The notes: generated from the sequence alone by a model not told the origin. Shown: positions 46,811 to 56,470, counted from the first letter of the stretch. The stretch: DNA of 64,000 bases from Rhizobium sp. R635 (GCF_002211285.1 NZ_LOKX01000003.1:62001-126000); one strand, 5' to 3'. Program-made: numbers and translations.

Positions 46811-47067
46811 CGAAGTGACCTTTCTGCTGGGCGTGCGTCGCTAGATTGGAACCGGTCTAAATCTGCTGCGAAGCAAATGCAATCGGGATGCGGCCGAGTC
46901 TGCAGTCGGGGCCATGATGTGTCACATTTTGCAGGCGGCATGTCACACGCAATAGGCGAGTGACAGATGTGCGAAATCGACATTTGTCGCGATGGGGACG
47001 ACTTCAGGTTGCCTTTGGTTCAAGGCCAGTTCATATTCCCGGCAGCGTTAACCTGCCGGGGCTTCCA

Positions 47068-47895
47068 ATGACAAATGCAAAGCCAACTGCTGTCGACGAC
47101 CTTCTCGTTTTTTTCGAACATGATTGGATCAGGGGCGATCTGCTGCGCCTTGCCAGCGATCCAGAGGGAGCGGACATGTATGTTCGCTTCGTTAATGGCG
47201 TCCGTATCGACGCCAAACATGGGCCTGACCACGAAACGATCATTCAGGGCAAGTACGGAACTTTCAAAGTGAAACCTGACGGTCACTTCACATATGAGCT
47301 GGACTACACGCTCGACGTTGTGAAGAATTTGGGGAAGTACGATCAGCTCATAGAAAAACTGAGTTACAAGATGTCCGACGGCTCGGGAGGTACGGACCTC
47401 GGCGTGCTGACGCTTGCGATCGACGGCGTCAACGAAGACGAAAAATACCACGAAGTCCTGGATTTCGACGATATGGGCGTCTTATCGAGGGCGGATAATT
47501 TCTCTCTCCCCAATTATCGGGGCTTTGCGCTCTCGGTGAACGGCAGCCACGACGTAACGCTTCTGAACGGCATCGTCTATGATACCATCCCGGGCGTCGA
47601 CGCCATTACCGAGGATGGTTTCAGCGATACCGTTCTATCCCCAGGTTCGGCGCCCGTAAGCTTGAAATTGGTCGATGGCGGGGAGTTCACCTTTCAGAGC
47701 GTCTCGATCGCCGAACTATCGGCATCGCCCTTTCACCTGACGCTCACCGCCCTGAACGACGGTCAGATTGTCTATCAGCAGGAACTCGAGGTCATTGGCC
47801 CCAGTCTCGAGGTCAATCTCGAAGACATCGAAGAAATCCGTTTCGACTTCATGGGCAATTCGGTGGTGATGGACAATATATCGCTGTTGGTTTGA
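47068..47895 (+). CDS. VCBS/cadherin-like repeat protein, probably secreted
   Basis: A 275-residue acidic protein. Residues 1-125 form one VCBS-type domain: the AKPTAVDD entry, GKYGTFKVKPDGHFTYELD, LSYKMSDGSGGTDLGVLTLAIDGVNED. Such domains occur in tandem in RTX adhesins and Rap-type proteins of rhizobia; a single one is unusual. Residues 140-275 resemble a beta-sandwich ending in MDNISLLV. There is no Sec signal, so export would need a type I system, or the gene is a fragment of a longer adhesin. The frame extends 36 codons upstream without a ribosome site. Confidence 0.7.
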   Translation: MTNAKPTAVDDLLVFFEHDWIRGDLLRLASDPEGADMYVRFVNGVRIDAKHGPDHETIIQGKYGTFKVKPDGHFTYELDYTLDVVKNLGKYDQLIEKLSYKMSDGSGGTDLGVLTLAIDGVNEDEKYHEVLDFDDMGVLSRADNFSLPNYRGFALSVNGSHDVTLLNGIVYDTIPGVDAITEDGFSDTVLSPGSAPVSLKLVDGGEFTFQSVSIAELSASPFHLTLTALNDGQIVYQQELEVIGPSLEVNLEDIEEIRFDFMGNSVVMDNISLLV

Positions 47896-48011
47896 TTTCG
47901 GTCAGCCGCATCCGCGCTGAGGTCAGTCGTCGAACCCAGGATTTCCGCAGCAACAGAAAGCTGCCCTCGAAATAGCTTGCGAATCGCATAAGTGTGTGCT
48001 TATGTGTTCGC

Positions 48012-48326
48012 ATGATCGAGAATGACTTTTTCCGAGCTTTGGCAGACCCGACCCGCCGTGCGATCTTTGAGAAGCTGGCGGCAGGGAGCATGAACGCCAG
48101 TGCCTTGCGCGAGGGCATGGAGATCAGCCAGCCGGCGATGTCGCAACACCTCGCAGTTCTGCGCAGCGCAAAGCTCGTGAGGGAAGAACGGCAGGGGCGT
48201 TTCGTGAATTACGAAGTCGACCCCGATGGGTTGGCTCTCATCGCCCAGTGGCTCGCAAAATACCGCGCCTATTGGCCGGAGCGTATCACAGCACTCAAAG
48301 TCTTGCTGAAGGATATGGATCAATGA
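48012..48326 (+). CDS. ArsR-family transcriptional regulator
   Basis: A 104-residue winged-helix regulator: FFRALADPTRRAIFEKLAAG, then the recognition helix in SQPAMSQHLAVLRSAKLV and wing EERQGRFVNYEVDPDGL. It lacks the Cys metal site of metal-sensing members. Its stop overlaps the start of an SRPBCC-family gene by 4 bp, a pairing common in soil bacteria in which the repressor controls its own two-gene operon. ATG 48012 is favoured over the GTG six codons upstream, though neither has a strong ribosome site. Confidence 0.88.
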   Translation: MIENDFFRALADPTRRAIFEKLAAGSMNASALREGMEISQPAMSQHLAVLRSAKLVREERQGRFVNYEVDPDGLALIAQWLAKYRAYWPERITALKVLLKDMDQ

Positions 48327-48682
48327 ACGAAGGGAAGACCAAGGAGTGGGATAGCGGCGTCGCGTTGGAGTTTGACTTGGGCGATCCGCCGCAAAAGGTC
48401 TGGCGTGCCGTCACCATTCCCGAACTTCGGGAAAGGTGGCTGCCGAAGGAAGCATTGGCTGTTCCCGATGCGATCACCGTCACTCCCGGCCAGGAAGTCC
48501 GCTACAAGCTGCGTGACGATACCCCGCCTTTCCTTGAAAGCACCGTGACGTTCACGATCACCCCGAATGCCACTGGCGGCACCTGCCTTCGGATCGTCCA
48601 CGAACTGACGGACGCAAGATTCGATGGAAGGGCAAGGGTGCCGGCGAACAGCAACAGCCCCGCCCTCATGCTCGCCGCCTGA
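48323..48682 (+). CDS. SRPBCC (AHSA1-type) domain protein
   Basis: A 119-residue protein with the helix-grip START-like fold: VALEFDLGDPPQKVWRAVTIPELRERWLP at the N-terminus and VTFTITPNATGGTCLRIVHELTD later. It ends soon after the last beta strand (SNSPALMLAA) and is short for the family, so the long C-terminal helix may be missing or divergent. Ligand unknown. Translationally coupled to arsR by an ATGA overlap. Confidence 0.75.
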   Translation: MNEGKTKEWDSGVALEFDLGDPPQKVWRAVTIPELRERWLPKEALAVPDAITVTPGQEVRYKLRDDTPPFLESTVTFTITPNATGGTCLRIVHELTDARFDGRARVPANSNSPALMLAA

Positions 48683-48726
48683 CACGGCGAGCCTCCCCTT
48701 AAAATTCTGAAGTCTGGAGGTCGCCG

Positions 48727-49338
48727 ATGCGCGAAGCGATGCAACTCGTCCCTATGGTCATAGAACAATCCAGCCGGGGGGAGCGATCCTTTGATATCTA
48801 TTCCCGGCTTCTTCGCGAGCGGATCATCTTCCTCAATGGCGAGGTGAACGATACCGTTTCGGCGCTCGTCTGCGCGCAACTGCTGTTTCTGGAAGCGGAA
48901 AACCCCACAAAGCCCATCAACCTCTATATCAATTCGCCGGGCGGTGTCGTGACCAGCGGTCTGGCCATGTACGATACCATGCGCTTCATTCGTGCGCCGG
49001 TTCATACACTTTGCATGGGGACGGCCCGTTCGATGGGATCGTTCCTGCTGATGGCAGGCGAACCCGGCGAAAGAGCCGCATTGCCCAATGCCAGTATCCT
49101 CATCCACCAGCCCTCCGGCGGCTTTCAAGGGCAGGCTTCCGACATGCTGATTCATGCCGAGGAAATTTTAAAGACCAAGCAGCGCATGACGCGGCTCTAC
49201 GCGGAGCATTGCGGACGTTCCTACGAAGACTTTGAGCGTGGGATGGATCGCGACCGCTTCATGACGGCGGAGGAAGCGCTTGAATGGGGTCTTATAGACC
49301 GTATTCTGAAGGTTCGGGAGGACACGAGCAGCCTATAA
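48727..49338 (+). CDS. clpP: ClpP-type serine protease (paralogue)
   Basis: A 203-residue ClpP protease subunit. The triad is intact: S102 in [12 protein letters not shown] (canonical members read GQAASMG), H127 in [13 protein letters not shown] and D176 in [12 protein letters not shown]. It would form tetradecameric barrels with a Clp ATPase. The altered nucleophile region and the absence of clpX or lon nearby mark it as an accessory paralogue rather than the housekeeping clpP. GGAGGTCGCCG precedes the ATG, 44 bp after the SRPBCC gene, so it may belong to the ArsR-controlled unit. Confidence 0.9.
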   Translation: MREAMQLVPMVIEQSSRGERSFDIYSRLLRERIIFLNGEVNDTVSALVCAQLLFLEAENPTKPINLYINSPGGVVTSGLAMYDTMRFIRAPVHTLCMGTARSMGSFLLMAGEPGERAALPNASILIHQPSGGFQGQASDMLIHAEEILKTKQRMTRLYAEHCGRSYEDFERGMDRDRFMTAEEALEWGLIDRILKVREDTSSL

Positions 49339-49346
49339 GCCTTGCT

Positions 49347-49395
49347 GGCGCCCCAAGCCCTCCCCACAAGGGGTAAGCAGCCACATAGGGGCGCC
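49347..49395. terminator. Nested hairpin between clpP and fumC
   Basis: Outer arms GGCGCCCC and GGGGCGCC (8 bp) enclose an inner CCCC-ACAA-GGGG stem in the 72-bp space between the convergent genes. It could end transcription from both sides; no clear T run. Confidence 0.45.
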
Positions 49396-49410
49396 GCAGC
49401 GATGCGTGTC

Positions 49411-50802
49411 TTACTTCGGCCCGATCATCGTTTCCGGGCGCACGATGGCGTCATACTCTTCCGACGTCACTAGGCCGCTCGCCAGCGCCTCTTCCTTCAG
49501 CGTCGTGCCATTCTTGTGGGCGGTCTTGGCGATCTTGGCGGCGGCGTCGTAGCCGATCTTGGGGGCGAGAGCGGTGACCAGCATCAGCGAGCGTTCGAGG
49601 CCGGCCTTGATGTTGTCCTCGCGGGCCTCGATGCCGACGACGCAATTGTCGGTGAAGGAGACGGCGGCATCGGCGAGCAGCTGCACCGACTGCAGGAAAT
49701 TATAGGCCATCATCGGATTATAGACGTTGAGTTCGAAATGGCCCTGGCTGTCGGCGAAGGTCAGCGCGGCGTGATTGCCGAAAATGTGGATGCAAACCTG
49801 CGTCAGTGCTTCGCACTGGGTCGGATTGACCTTGCCGGGCATGATCGAGGAGCCGGGTTCGTTTTCCGGCAGCGCCAGTTCGCCGAGGCCGGCGCGCGGG
49901 CCGGAGCCGAGCAGGCGGATGTCGTTGGCGATCTTGAAGAGGGCGGCAGCGGCCGCATTGATGGCGCCGTGGGAAAAGACCATGCTGTCATGCGAGGCGA
50001 GCGCTTCGAACTTGTTCGGCGCGCTGACGAAGGGCATGCCGGTGATGCCAGCGATCTCTTCGGCGACCTTCTCGGCAAAGCCGACAGGCGCATTCAGGCC
50101 GGTGCCGACGGCGGTTCCGCCCTGGGCGAGCTCGCAGAGGCCGGGCAGGGTCATTTCGATGCGCTTGATTGATGAGCCGACCTGGGCGGCATAGCCTGAA
50201 AATTCCTGGCCGAGCGTCAGCGGCGTCGCATCCTGCGTGTGCGTGCGGCCGATCTTGATGATGTGGCTGAACTCGGTGACCTTCATGTCGAGGGCGGCAT
50301 GCAGATGCTTGAGCGCCGGCAGCAGGTGATGGGCGATCCGTTCGGCGCAGGCGATGTGCATGGCCGTGGGATAAGTGTCGTTCGACGACTGGCTCATGTT
50401 AACGTGATCGTTCGGGTGCACCGGCTTCTTGGAACCCATGACGCCGCCGAGCATTTCTATGGCACGATTGGAGATGACTTCGTTGGCGTTCATGTTCGAC
50501 TGCGTGCCGGAACCGGTCTGCCAGACGACCAGCGGAAAATGGTCGTCGAGCTTGCCGTCGATCACTTCCTGGGCGGCATCGACGATGGCTTTGCCCAGCG
50601 CCGGGTCGAGCTGGCCGAGCGACATGTTGGCGCGGGCGGCTGCCTGTTTGACGATGCCGAGCGCACGCACGATCGACAGCGGCTGCTTTTCCCAGCCGAT
50701 CTTGAAATTGCCGAGCGAACGCTCAGCCTGGGCGCCCCAATATCGGTCGGCGGCGACGTCGATAGGGCCAAAAGTATCGGTTTCGGTGCGGGTTGCGGTC
50801 AT
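49411..50802 (-). CDS. fumC: Fumarate hydratase, class II
   Basis: A 463-residue class II fumarase, an oxygen-stable homotetramer of the TCA cycle. The signature [13 protein letters not shown] is present near residue 317, with the catalytic His in [17 protein letters not shown] and [19 protein letters not shown], and the N-terminal [22 protein letters not shown]. It differs in fold from the class I enzyme 2.6 kb away, so cells can hydrate fumarate with or without iron-sulfur clusters. GGAAGG precedes the start. Confidence 0.95.
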   Translation of the reverse strand: MTATRTETDTFGPIDVAADRYWGAQAERSLGNFKIGWEKQPLSIVRALGIVKQAAARANMSLGQLDPALGKAIVDAAQEVIDGKLDDHFPLVVWQTGSGTQSNMNANEVISNRAIEMLGGVMGSKKPVHPNDHVNMSQSSNDTYPTAMHIACAERIAHHLLPALKHLHAALDMKVTEFSHIIKIGRTHTQDATPLTLGQEFSGYAAQVGSSIKRIEMTLPGLCELAQGGTAVGTGLNAPVGFAEKVAEEIAGITGMPFVSAPNKFEALASHDSMVFSHGAINAAAAALFKIANDIRLLGSGPRAGLGELALPENEPGSSIMPGKVNPTQCEALTQVCIHIFGNHAALTFADSQGHFELNVYNPMMAYNFLQSVQLLADAAVSFTDNCVVGIEAREDNIKAGLERSLMLVTALAPKIGYDAAAKIAKTAHKNGTTLKEEALASGLVTSEEYDAIVRPETMIGPK

Positions 50803-51223
50803 GACTTTTGCCTTCCTGTCACACGCTGTTTTCTGGCATCTTCGAAAGATGTGGTCTTATAGGTTGGAAACCAGGACAAGAAAACCGGTTGCCGCGCGAA
50901 ATATTGAGTATTGCAGTCATGTTTTCGCTCGCCGGACGGCGTGCTTTTTCGGCCACGTTGGAAATTTTATGCGTCCGGAGCTTTTCGCCGCACTGGTCCG
51001 CCGGCGAAAATTCGGTAAAAAATTAACTAATAATTTCATAATTTTGTGTGAACTGCTGCGCGGCGCCGTGCAGGATTCTTCTCACATGAAATTGAGTCCG
51101 CCGGCGCTGGCGGCGAAGGCCGATTTCTGATGAAGGAACCGACGCTGCGTGAGTTTTCGCGGGATTTGAGCTTGAGCTTCGTGCTCGTGACAAGAACAGC
51201 ATGACACCGGGACTGGAAGATAT
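50803..51223. other. Divergent intergenic region, fumC / L,D-transpeptidase
   Basis: 421 bp with no convincing gene. It must hold both promoters. An A/T-rich tract lies at about 51012-51050 and GGAAGATAT is the ribosome site of the transpeptidase gene. No recognised operator or RNA. Confidence 0.5.
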
Positions 51224-53134
51224 ATGACGTTCGTTTTGAAAAGCGCGGTATCCGCATTGGCAGTTTCCTGCGGACTGGCAGTAATGAGTGCCGCTCCCGC
51301 GCATGCCTATACGCTGATGGATATGCTGCGCGGCGACAAGCAGCGGACCCAGAGCACCATCTTCATGGACCAGATGCCGCCCGGGCGCGTGGCGCCGCGT
51401 GGCAGCGATGGCGGATCGCTTGGCGGCCTTGACCCGGAGGCGCCGCTGCCGAAGGTGAGCGGTCCGCGTTATTACACCTACAAGACCGAGACGCTGCAGT
51501 TCGTCGATACCAGCAAGTTCGCCGATCCGATCGTCACCGGCGCGGTTGCCGACGTTTCGCCCGGCGGCGATTCCGGCGCCGAACCGGTGGTGCAGCGCCG
51601 TTTCCTGGCGCAGGCCAAGGTCCGCGCCAATGCCGACGTCGCCAAGGCGCTCGAAGCCTATTATGGCGACAACCGCAATCCGCTCGTCTGGATCGATGGC
51701 AACCAGATCAATGAGCGCGCCAAGTCGGCGATGGCGGCACTTGCCGATGCATCCTCCGTCGGCCTCGATCCGGCCGATTACGCGCTTCAGGCACCGGAGA
51801 TCGATCCGGCCAATCCCGATCCCGCCGCCCGCGACCGGGCGCTGACGCAATTCGAACTCGATCTCTCGGCCAAGGTGCTGGCCTTCGTGCAGGATACGGT
51901 GCGCGGCCGCATCGATCCGAACAAGATTTCCGGCTATCACGATTTTCAGCGCAAGGCGGTCAATCTGACGCCGGTGCTGAAACTTGCCCGCATGAGCCCC
52001 GATGTCGGTTCCTACATCGCCAGCCGCTCGCCCGACGGCCCGCAGTTCCTGGCGCTGAAGGCGGAACTTGCCAAGCTTCGCGCCACCGATGGCAATGAGG
52101 AGCGGATCGTCATTTCGCTCGACAAGCTGCTGAGACCCGGCGACATCTCTCCTGAAGTCGCCAATATCGTCAAGGCGCTGCAAAAGCACGGCTCCGAGAC
52201 GCTGAAGACCGATCATGCGACGACGCTTGCCGCCTATGCCGGCAGCAGCGACTATTCGCCCGACATCGTCGCGCTGGTCGAGGATTTCCAGAAAGAGCGC
52301 GGCCTGAAGCCCGACGGCGTCATCGGCCAGGCGACGGTGCGCGCCATGATCGGCGGCGACACTAATGCGTCGAAGATCGACAAGCTCGTCGTCGCCATGG
52401 AGCAGGCGCGCTGGCTGCCGGAAGACCTCGGTTCCCGTTACGTCATGATCAACCAACCGGCCTTCATGGCCTACTATCACAATGACGGCAAGGAACAGCT
52501 GTCGATGCGCGTGGTGGTCGGCGGCAAGAACAACCAGACCTATTTCTTCGACGACGAGATCGAGACGGTGGAGTTCAACCCGTTCTGGGGCGTGCCGCAG
52601 TCGATCATCATCAACGAGATGCTGCCGAAGCTGCGCTCCGACCCGAACTATCTCGATCAGCTCGGCTATGAAGTCGAAGTGAACGGCCACGCCGTCGCCT
52701 CGTCCAGCGTCGACTGGTACGGCTCGACGCAGAACGTCTCGGTGCGCCAGCCGCCGAGCAGCGACAATGCGCTCGGCGAACTGAAGATCCTGTTCCCGAA
52801 CAGCCACGCGATCTACATGCACGACACGCCGTCGAAGAGCTTCTTCAAGCGTGACATGCGGGCGCTCAGCCACGGCTGCGTGCGCCTTGCCGACCCACGC
52901 GCGATGGCGGCGGCCGTCCTCGGCACCAGCGTTCAGGACGTCGCCAAGCAGATCGCCAGCGGCCAGAATCATGCGGTGAAGGTGCCGCAGAAGATTCCGG
53001 TCTACGTTTCTTATTTCACCGCCTGGCCGAACAAGGACGGCGTGGTGGAATATTTCGACGATGTGTATGGCCGCGACGCTTATGTCGACAAGGCTTTCGA
53101 TGCGACCACCAAGGCGCGTGGGGCACAGATCTGA
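51224..53134 (+). CDS. L,D-transpeptidase (YcbB-like) with peptidoglycan-binding domain
   Basis: A 636-residue periplasmic enzyme that forms 3-3 cross-links in peptidoglycan or attaches proteins to it. Residues 1-27 are a signal peptide ending APAHA. Residues 120-330 resemble the YcbB scaffold (YYGDNRNPLVWIDG, FELDLSAKVLAFVQD). A PG_binding_1 motif follows (VALVEDFQKERGLKPDGVIG). The YkuD catalytic domain is at about 400-570, with SHGCVRLADP holding the catalytic Cys and IYMHDTPSKSFF the His. Rhizobiales rely heavily on such enzymes in polar growth. Confidence 0.9.
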   Translation: MTFVLKSAVSALAVSCGLAVMSAAPAHAYTLMDMLRGDKQRTQSTIFMDQMPPGRVAPRGSDGGSLGGLDPEAPLPKVSGPRYYTYKTETLQFVDTSKFADPIVTGAVADVSPGGDSGAEPVVQRRFLAQAKVRANADVAKALEAYYGDNRNPLVWIDGNQINERAKSAMAALADASSVGLDPADYALQAPEIDPANPDPAARDRALTQFELDLSAKVLAFVQDTVRGRIDPNKISGYHDFQRKAVNLTPVLKLARMSPDVGSYIASRSPDGPQFLALKAELAKLRATDGNEERIVISLDKLLRPGDISPEVANIVKALQKHGSETLKTDHATTLAAYAGSSDYSPDIVALVEDFQKERGLKPDGVIGQATVRAMIGGDTNASKIDKLVVAMEQARWLPEDLGSRYVMINQPAFMAYYHNDGKEQLSMRVVVGGKNNQTYFFDDEIETVEFNPFWGVPQSIIINEMLPKLRSDPNYLDQLGYEVEVNGHAVASSSVDWYGSTQNVSVRQPPSSDNALGELKILFPNSHAIYMHDTPSKSFFKRDMRALSHGCVRLADPRAMAAAVLGTSVQDVAKQIASGQNHAVKVPQKIPVYVSYFTAWPNKDGVVEYFDDVYGRDAYVDKAFDATTKARGAQI

Positions 53135-53162
53135 CGCCTGATTTTGTGATGGGTTTGATGGG

Positions 53163-53195
53163 CGGGCGGTCTTTGGGCCGCCCGTTTTGTTTTTG
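53163..53195 (+). terminator. Intrinsic terminator after L,D-transpeptidase
   Basis: CGGGCGG and CCGCCCG arms with an 8-nt loop, followed by TTTTGTTTTTG; 28 bp after the stop. Confidence 0.85.
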
Positions 53196-53227
53196 AGACG
53201 TCTGCGTGCGGGAAATAAGAGGAGAGG

Positions 53228-53406
53228 GCGTGCCGTGTGGCCCCCTCATCCGGCCCTGCCGGCACCTTCTCCCCGATGGGTAGAAGGGATGTTGCCGCGA
53301 CGCCTCGCTCCTGATCAAAGCGTTTCATGCGGTTGCGGCCGTGCCGCTGGCTCCCTCTTCTCCCCAGCGGGGAGAAGGTGGCCCGAAGGGTCGGATGAGG
53401 GGGCCG
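53228..53406. repeat. RIME-like palindromic repeat (locus 4)
   Basis: A head-to-head pair: GTGTGGCCCCCTCATCCGGC with a decayed stem (CTTCTCCCCGATGGGTAGAAG), a middle of about 65 bp, then CTTCTCCCCAGCGGGGAGAAG and GGTGGCCCGAAGGGTCGGATGAGGGGG. It occupies the gap between the transpeptidase terminator and the convergent gph gene. Confidence 0.85.
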
Positions 53407-53439
53407 CGATCGCGAAGACATCGGCTCGATCGCCAAGCG

Positions 53440-54144
53440 TCAGACAGCAACCTTCGCCGCAGAACCCTTCAGCAAACCTTCCACCAGTTCCGGCGTCAGT
53501 TCGTCGTAATGGGTGATGATGACATCCGGATCGAGGGTCGAGACCGGCACGTCCGAATAGCCGAACGGCACGGCGATCGAGGGCACGGCGGCGTTTTTTG
53601 CCACGGCGATATCGTTGATGCTGTCGCCGATCATCACGGTTCGGGAGATATCGCCGCCGGCGCGCTCGATGGTGCCGGTGAGGTGGCGGGCGTCGGGTTT
53701 GCGGTATTCGAAGGTGTCGCCGCCGGTGATGGCGTCGAAATGGTGGGTGAGGCCGAGCTTGCCGAGCAGGCCGAGCGCGAGGCTCTCCATCTTGTTGGTG
53801 CAGACGGCGAGGCGGTAGCCGGCGGATTTCAGGCGGTCCATTGCGGCGACCAGGCCGGGATAGGGTTCGGTATGGCCGGGCATGTTGCCGGCATAATGGG
53901 CGACGAAGCGTTCCACCAGAGGCGGCAAGCCGTCAGCGGCGAGCGGATGGCCGCGCAGCCGGCACGCGCGCTCGATCATCACCCGCGCGCCCTGGCCGAC
54001 GAGATGAGTGAGGTCGTCATAGCTGACCGGCTCGAGATCGAGGGCTGCGATCGTATGGTTCAGGCTTACGACGAGATCGGCATGGGTGTCGAGAAGGGTG
54101 CCGTCGAGATCGAAGACGACGAGCGGAGCGGGGGCAGGGGTCAA
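53440..54144 (-). CDS. gph: Phosphoglycolate phosphatase
   Basis: A 234-residue HAD-superfamily phosphatase removing phosphate from 2-phosphoglycolate. Motif I VFDLDGTLLDTHADL has the nucleophile and acid Asp, motif II is AVCTNK, the Lys is in EYRKPDARHL and motif IV is VMIGDSINDIAVAKNA. The frame is open for 250 codons upstream, but that part is a shadow of rpiA; no ATG is near the fold. TTG 54142-54144 (LTPAPAPLVV), preceded by AGAGGCAAACCC, is the likely start. Confidence 0.9.
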   Translation of the reverse strand: MTPAPAPLVVFDLDGTLLDTHADLVVSLNHTIAALDLEPVSYDDLTHLVGQGARVMIERACRLRGHPLAADGLPPLVERFVAHYAGNMPGHTEPYPGLVAAMDRLKSAGYRLAVCTNKMESLALGLLGKLGLTHHFDAITGGDTFEYRKPDARHLTGTIERAGGDISRTVMIGDSINDIAVAKNAAVPSIAVPFGYSDVPVSTLDPDVIITHYDELTPELVEGLLKGSAAKVAV

Positions 54145-54382
54145 GGGTTTGCCTCTTTGAGCGATGGGCGTCTTGCGAGCGGACGACTGTGTCGTCCCCG
54201 GGAGCGAATGGTATTGCTCCTGAGGTAGGGGATCGTGCGCCGGAAAGCAACGGCCTGGGGATTGCCGGGAAGGCCGCAGGCATTTGTTTCGGCTTTTCAT
54301 TTTCCGTGATGATTTTGACTTTCGTTTGCCTGGCGAGCCGTGTAAACAGCACATCCAACGCAATATCGGGAGCTGGCGGCGC

Positions 54383-55081
54383 ATGGATGCGCGCGAAATG
54401 AAGATCAAGGCCGCCGAGGCCGCACTTGCCCATGTCGAAAGCGGGATGCGTCTCGGAATCGGCACCGGCAGCACGGCTGAAGAATTCGTCCGGCTGCTGG
54501 CGGAGAAGGTCGCGGGCGGCTTCAAGGTCGAGGGCGTTCCGACGTCCGAAAGAACCGCGCGGCTCTGCGTCGAACTCGGCGTGCCGTTGAAATCGCTCGA
54601 CGAACTGCCGGCGCTCGATCTGACGATCGACGGCGCTGATGAGGTCGATGCGGCGCTGAGGCTGATCAAGGGCGGTGGCGGCGCGTTGCTGCGCGAAAAG
54701 ATCGTTGCAGCCGCTTCCGAGCGGATGATCGTCATCGCCGACGAGAGCAAGCTGGTCGACACGCTCGGCGCTTTCGCGCTGCCGATCGAGGTCAATCCGT
54801 TCGGCCTCGTCTCGACACGGATGGCAATCGAAAAAGTTGCGGCCCGGCTCGGCCTTTCTGGCGAACTCAGCCTGCGCCAGTCCGGTGACGGAGAGTTTAC
54901 CACGGATGGCGGCCATCACATCATCGATGCATCTTTTGGCCGCATTCCTGATGCAGAGGCGCTCTCGAGCGAGCTGAATTCCATACCCGGCGTCGTCGAA
55001 CACGGGCTCTTTATCAATATGGCGGCACTTGCGATCATTGCCGGTCCTGCGGGTGCGCGCACGCTGCAGGCAAACAGATAA
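54383..55081 (+). CDS. rpiA: Ribose-5-phosphate isomerase A
   Basis: A 232-residue RpiA, which interconverts ribose-5-phosphate and ribulose-5-phosphate. The phosphate loop [12 protein letters not shown], the active-site DGADEVD and [12 protein letters not shown], and the C-terminal [12 protein letters not shown] are all present. The frame extends upstream, but ATG 54383 gives the usual length. It is followed after 15 bp by the DUF2059 gene, likely co-transcribed, and is divergent from gph; both act on small sugar phosphates. Confidence 0.93.
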   Translation: MDAREMKIKAAEAALAHVESGMRLGIGTGSTAEEFVRLLAEKVAGGFKVEGVPTSERTARLCVELGVPLKSLDELPALDLTIDGADEVDAALRLIKGGGGALLREKIVAAASERMIVIADESKLVDTLGAFALPIEVNPFGLVSTRMAIEKVAARLGLSGELSLRQSGDGEFTTDGGHHIIDASFGRIPDAEALSSELNSIPGVVEHGLFINMAALAIIAGPAGARTLQANR

Positions 55082-55096
55082 CAGGAGCATACACTC

Positions 55097-55654
55097 ATGA
55101 TGAACATTGCAGGTCTTGGCCGTTTCGCCGCTGCGACCATCGTTCTTTCCGGGCTTGCCTTCGGCTCCGCCGTCAAGGCGCAGGAAGTCTCCGAGGAGCA
55201 GCTGAAGGCTTCGCGCGCCGCGATCGACGCCATCGGCGCCACGGCCCAGTTCGACAACATCCTGCCGGGCCTGGCTGAGCGCCTGAAGGCCGGCCTGATT
55301 CAGGATTCGCCGAACTACCAGGACATCATCTCCTCGACGGTCGATGCTCAGGCACTGGCGCTGGCGCCGCGCCGCGGCGATCTCGAGAAGGAAGCAGCAC
55401 TCACCTATGCCAAGACCTTCACGGTCGACGAGCTGAAGGCGATCGCCGACTTCTACAATTCCGACGTGGGCAAGAAGCTGCTGCGCGACGGCCCGGTCGC
55501 CTCGCGCGAGACGGCGAAGGCCGCCGACATCTGGGCACAGGGCATTTCCCGCGACCTGGAAAAGCAGAGCAACGCCGAGCTTTCCAAGGTCATCAAGGCG
55601 CCGCCGCCGGCAACCGACAGCCCGGCCGCCCCGGCTCCGGCCGTCCAGCAGTAA
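55097..55654 (+). CDS. DUF2059 exported protein
   Basis: A 185-residue protein with a signal peptide (residues 1-28, ending SAVKAQE). The mature part has the DUF2059 segment LTYAKTFTVDELKAIADFYNSDVGKKLL, with its characteristic late FY and GKK. Function unknown; members are periplasmic or lipid-linked in many proteobacteria. It ends in a Pro/Ala-rich tail. Ribosome site AGGAG. A strong terminator follows, closing the rpiA unit. Confidence 0.85.
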   Translation: MMNIAGLGRFAAATIVLSGLAFGSAVKAQEVSEEQLKASRAAIDAIGATAQFDNILPGLAERLKAGLIQDSPNYQDIISSTVDAQALALAPRRGDLEKEAALTYAKTFTVDELKAIADFYNSDVGKKLLRDGPVASRETAKAADIWAQGISRDLEKQSNAELSKVIKAPPPATDSPAAPAPAVQQ

Positions 55655-55676
55655 GGGCTGCCCGCCAGAATTTGTG

Positions 55677-55704
55677 AAAGCCCGGCATCGTCCGGGCTTT
55701 TTTG
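55677..55704 (+). terminator. Intrinsic terminator after DUF2059 gene
   Basis: AAAGCCCGG and CCGGGCTTT arms (9 bp) with a 6-nt loop, followed by TTTGTT; 22 bp after the stop. Confidence 0.9.
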
Positions 55705-55746
55705 TTATGATGCGGGAGTGTGCGGAGAGGCTTTGGTGAGGCAGAC

Positions 55747-56031
55747 ATGTCCGATCATTACACGGCTCTGCGAATACGCCTGTCGGGCAGGGTCCAAGGC
55801 GTCGGGTTTCGCATGTGGACGCGCGATGAGGCGTTGCGGCTCGGCGTGACCGGTTGGGTGCGCAACGAAGCGGACGGATCTGTCGCCGCCTTGATCGCTG
55901 GATCGGATAGCGCCATCTCGACGATGATCGAGCGCTTGAAGCGAGGACCTCCAGGGGCATTGGTTTCAAGCGTCGAGACGGAAGCAGTGGAGATCGAGAA
56001 GGCGCCGGCGGATTTCCGTATCACCGGCTGA
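55747..56031 (+). CDS. acyP: Acylphosphatase
   Basis: A 94-residue acylphosphatase hydrolysing carboxyl-phosphate bonds. The phosphate-binding loop GRVQGVGFR includes the catalytic Arg (R22) and the catalytic Asn is N40 in [11 protein letters not shown]. Length is standard. ATG 55747 is used; the upstream GTG/ATG candidates lack family sequence. It stands alone after a terminator. Confidence 0.92.
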   Translation: MSDHYTALRIRLSGRVQGVGFRMWTRDEALRLGVTGWVRNEADGSVAALIAGSDSAISTMIERLKRGPPGALVSSVETEAVEIEKAPADFRITG

Positions 56032-56073
56032 TGGCCTTAATGCCAAGGATGGTGTCGCGGTCGCGCCGGACAG

Positions 56074-56292
56074 TCAGCCCCAATCCTTCGAGCTCTTCGC
56101 CAATTGCCACTCGCCCGTCTCATCCGGCTCGACGCGCTTGTTGCCGCGGTAGAAGATCGGCAACCCGGTTTTCTTGTCCATGGCGAAGCGGCTCGGCGTG
56201 TATTTCTCGCCCTCGTGGCCCTGGATGGCGAGATTGAGCGCTTCCTTGAACTTGCCGGCCCTGCACAGGTTGGCGAAGAGTGTCTGATCCAT
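56074..56292 (-). CDS. Small conserved-looking hypothetical protein (72 aa)
   Basis: A 72-residue soluble, charged protein (FANLCRAGKFKEALNLAIQG, then Arg/Lys/Glu-rich). The first 25 residues look like one helical hairpin, the rest like a small beta segment (GLPIFYRGNKRVEPDETGEW). No family known to me. ATG 56290-56292 is chosen for its GGAG at 6 bp; a Met five codons upstream is possible. Codon use is typical of the chromosome, which supports a real gene. Confidence 0.7.
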   Translation of the reverse strand: MDQTLFANLCRAGKFKEALNLAIQGHEGEKYTPSRFAMDKKTGLPIFYRGNKRVEPDETGEWQLAKSSKDWG

Positions 56293-56470
56293 CGTTTGCT
56301 CCGGCATTTTTTTATCCCGCCGATTGCCTGCCAGTCTCATGTGGCCGGGTCAACCGCCAATGAAGATTTGCCGAAAGAGAACGGCATGATGCGGGAGCGG
56401 GCTTTTGTTTTCATGGCGAACGCTCCTATATCAGGAACGTTCTTCCTGCGATTCCCTTCCGGAGCTTCTC

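Noticed and set aside
50909..50925. AAATATTGAGTATTG, also found at the SorC-regulated promoter (26568)
   Set aside because: An exact 15-mer match in 64 kb can occur by chance, the palindrome is not conserved around it, and fumC is unrelated to that locus.
51023..52972. 649-codon open frame on the minus strand
   Set aside because: Shadow of the L,D-transpeptidase gene; His/Asp/Arg-rich with no domain.
53440..54903. Long N-terminal extension of the gph frame
   Set aside because: The upstream 250 codons are Ser/Arg-rich, overlap rpiA on the other strand and precede the HAD motif I without any homology.
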